From: an uncultured Muribaculaceae bacterium
Lineage (GTDB): Bacteria; Bacteroidota; Bacteroidia; Bacteroidales; Muribaculaceae
Length of the DNA stretch: 64,000 nt
Direction of reading: 5' to 3'
Assembly (NCBI GenBank): GCA_910577355.1
Contig: CAJTMY010000008.1
Location: 11,141-75,140 of the forward strand
Part shown: piece by piece, positions 63,804-64,000 of the stretch
Layout of the letters: every line of letters starts with the position of its first letter
Position numbering within the stretch: position 1 is the stretch's first letter
Translations under genes and position numbers: made by a program
Notes under the pieces: model-generated
Database searches by the model: none
Told to the model about the DNA's origin: nothing
The model's input: only the letters and a program-made list of their open reading frames with translations

Positions 63804-64000
63804 GCCAATCGGTAGTGCCTGATATCTATATTAGTCATAGAAACACAATATAACCATTTGATTCTCAAAGCAGGAGCACACGGTTCGTGCGTCACTACAA
63901 ATACATGAAATTCAACATGTTGATTTGGTCGAATAGTTACTGTTCCTGAAGATTCCAAATCGAAGTGCAAAACATCGTGTATGGAATAATATATTCTCCT
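63800..64000 (-). CDS. Partial unknown protein (3' end only)
   Basis: Read on the minus strand from the window edge, one frame is open for 66 codons to a TAG at 63802-63800, which overlaps the glycerate kinase stop. The translated tail contains SSGTVTIRPNQHVEFHVFVV and ends TNIDIRHYRLA. The sequence is AT-richer than its neighbours. A chance open frame of this length is possible but not very likely. I recognise no family. Confidence 0.45.
   Translation of the reverse strand, partial: RRIYYSIHDVLHFDLESSGTVTIRPNQHVEFHVFVVTHEPCAPALRIKWLYCVSMTNIDIRHYRLA

Overview
The window looks like a chromosome segment of a strict-anaerobe Bacteroidota, order Bacteroidales; Muribaculaceae is my best guess but is not proven. 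Supporting signs are the many Bacteroidota-type promoters (a -7 box TAnnTTTG with a TTTG-like -33 box 19-21 bases upstream), outer-membrane barrel proteins of the OMP_b-brl_3 type, lipoproteins with short leaders, a DUF3316 protein, and the gene order dedA-rpe-ftsK-lolA-trxB. No rRNA or tRNA gene was found. Most housekeeping genes are GC-rich. The accessory islands (about 12-18 kb, 31-41 kb and the last 200 bases) are visibly AT-richer.

Layout. 1-3.5 kb: a large surface lipoprotein cut by the window edge, and a small HTH regulator. 3.5-7.3 kb, plus strand: a PRiA4-ORF3-like protein, then biotin synthase, a SpoU rRNA methyltransferase and RadA packed as an operon. 7.3-11.9 kb, minus strand: topoisomerase subunit A, a DUF3316 protein and an S41 peptidase lipoprotein. 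12-18.2 kb, minus strand: a defence island with a small protein, a type III methyltransferase and restriction subunit, an AbiH-like protein, an acidic small protein and a decayed RhuM-like gene. 18.2-25.5 kb, minus strand: dedA, rpe, ftsK, a LolA-like gene, trxB, an iron-type alcohol dehydrogenase and a lipoprotein. 25.6-28.4 kb: a META-domain lipoprotein, rpsO, and a divergent DEAD-box helicase.

28.4-41.1 kb is the most interesting part. It is a candidate ribosomally made, post-translationally modified peptide (RiPP) locus on the minus strand. Two cysteine-rich precursor peptides share a near-identical 26-residue double-glycine leader, and their cores are built from a 12-residue unit with two cysteines (spacing 4 and 6). 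With them are a radical SAM/SPASM maturase, a C39-peptidase ABC transporter, a translationally coupled single-span membrane protein of 49 residues, and three tandem paralogous outer-membrane barrel proteins. Precursor 2 and two of the barrel genes share a conserved promoter block. The locus is bracketed and interrupted by three copies of a large nested palindromic element of up to about 700 bases whose inner stem shows compensatory changes between copies.

41.1-49.4 kb: a short SSB, a patatin-like outer-membrane phospholipase, and a three-gene heavy-metal efflux operon (adaptor, RND pump, outer-membrane channel). 49.4-56.7 kb: a secreted protein, then tRNA methyltransferase TrmN6, a CPBP protease, an acyltransferase, the GDP-fucose pair gmd-fcl and a TPR protein. 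56.7-62.8 kb, minus strand: a 5'-nucleotidase, a GH3/beta-lactamase-like fusion, a PAP2 phosphatase and a NUDIX hydrolase. The window ends with a glycerate kinase and the 3' end of a convergent unknown gene.
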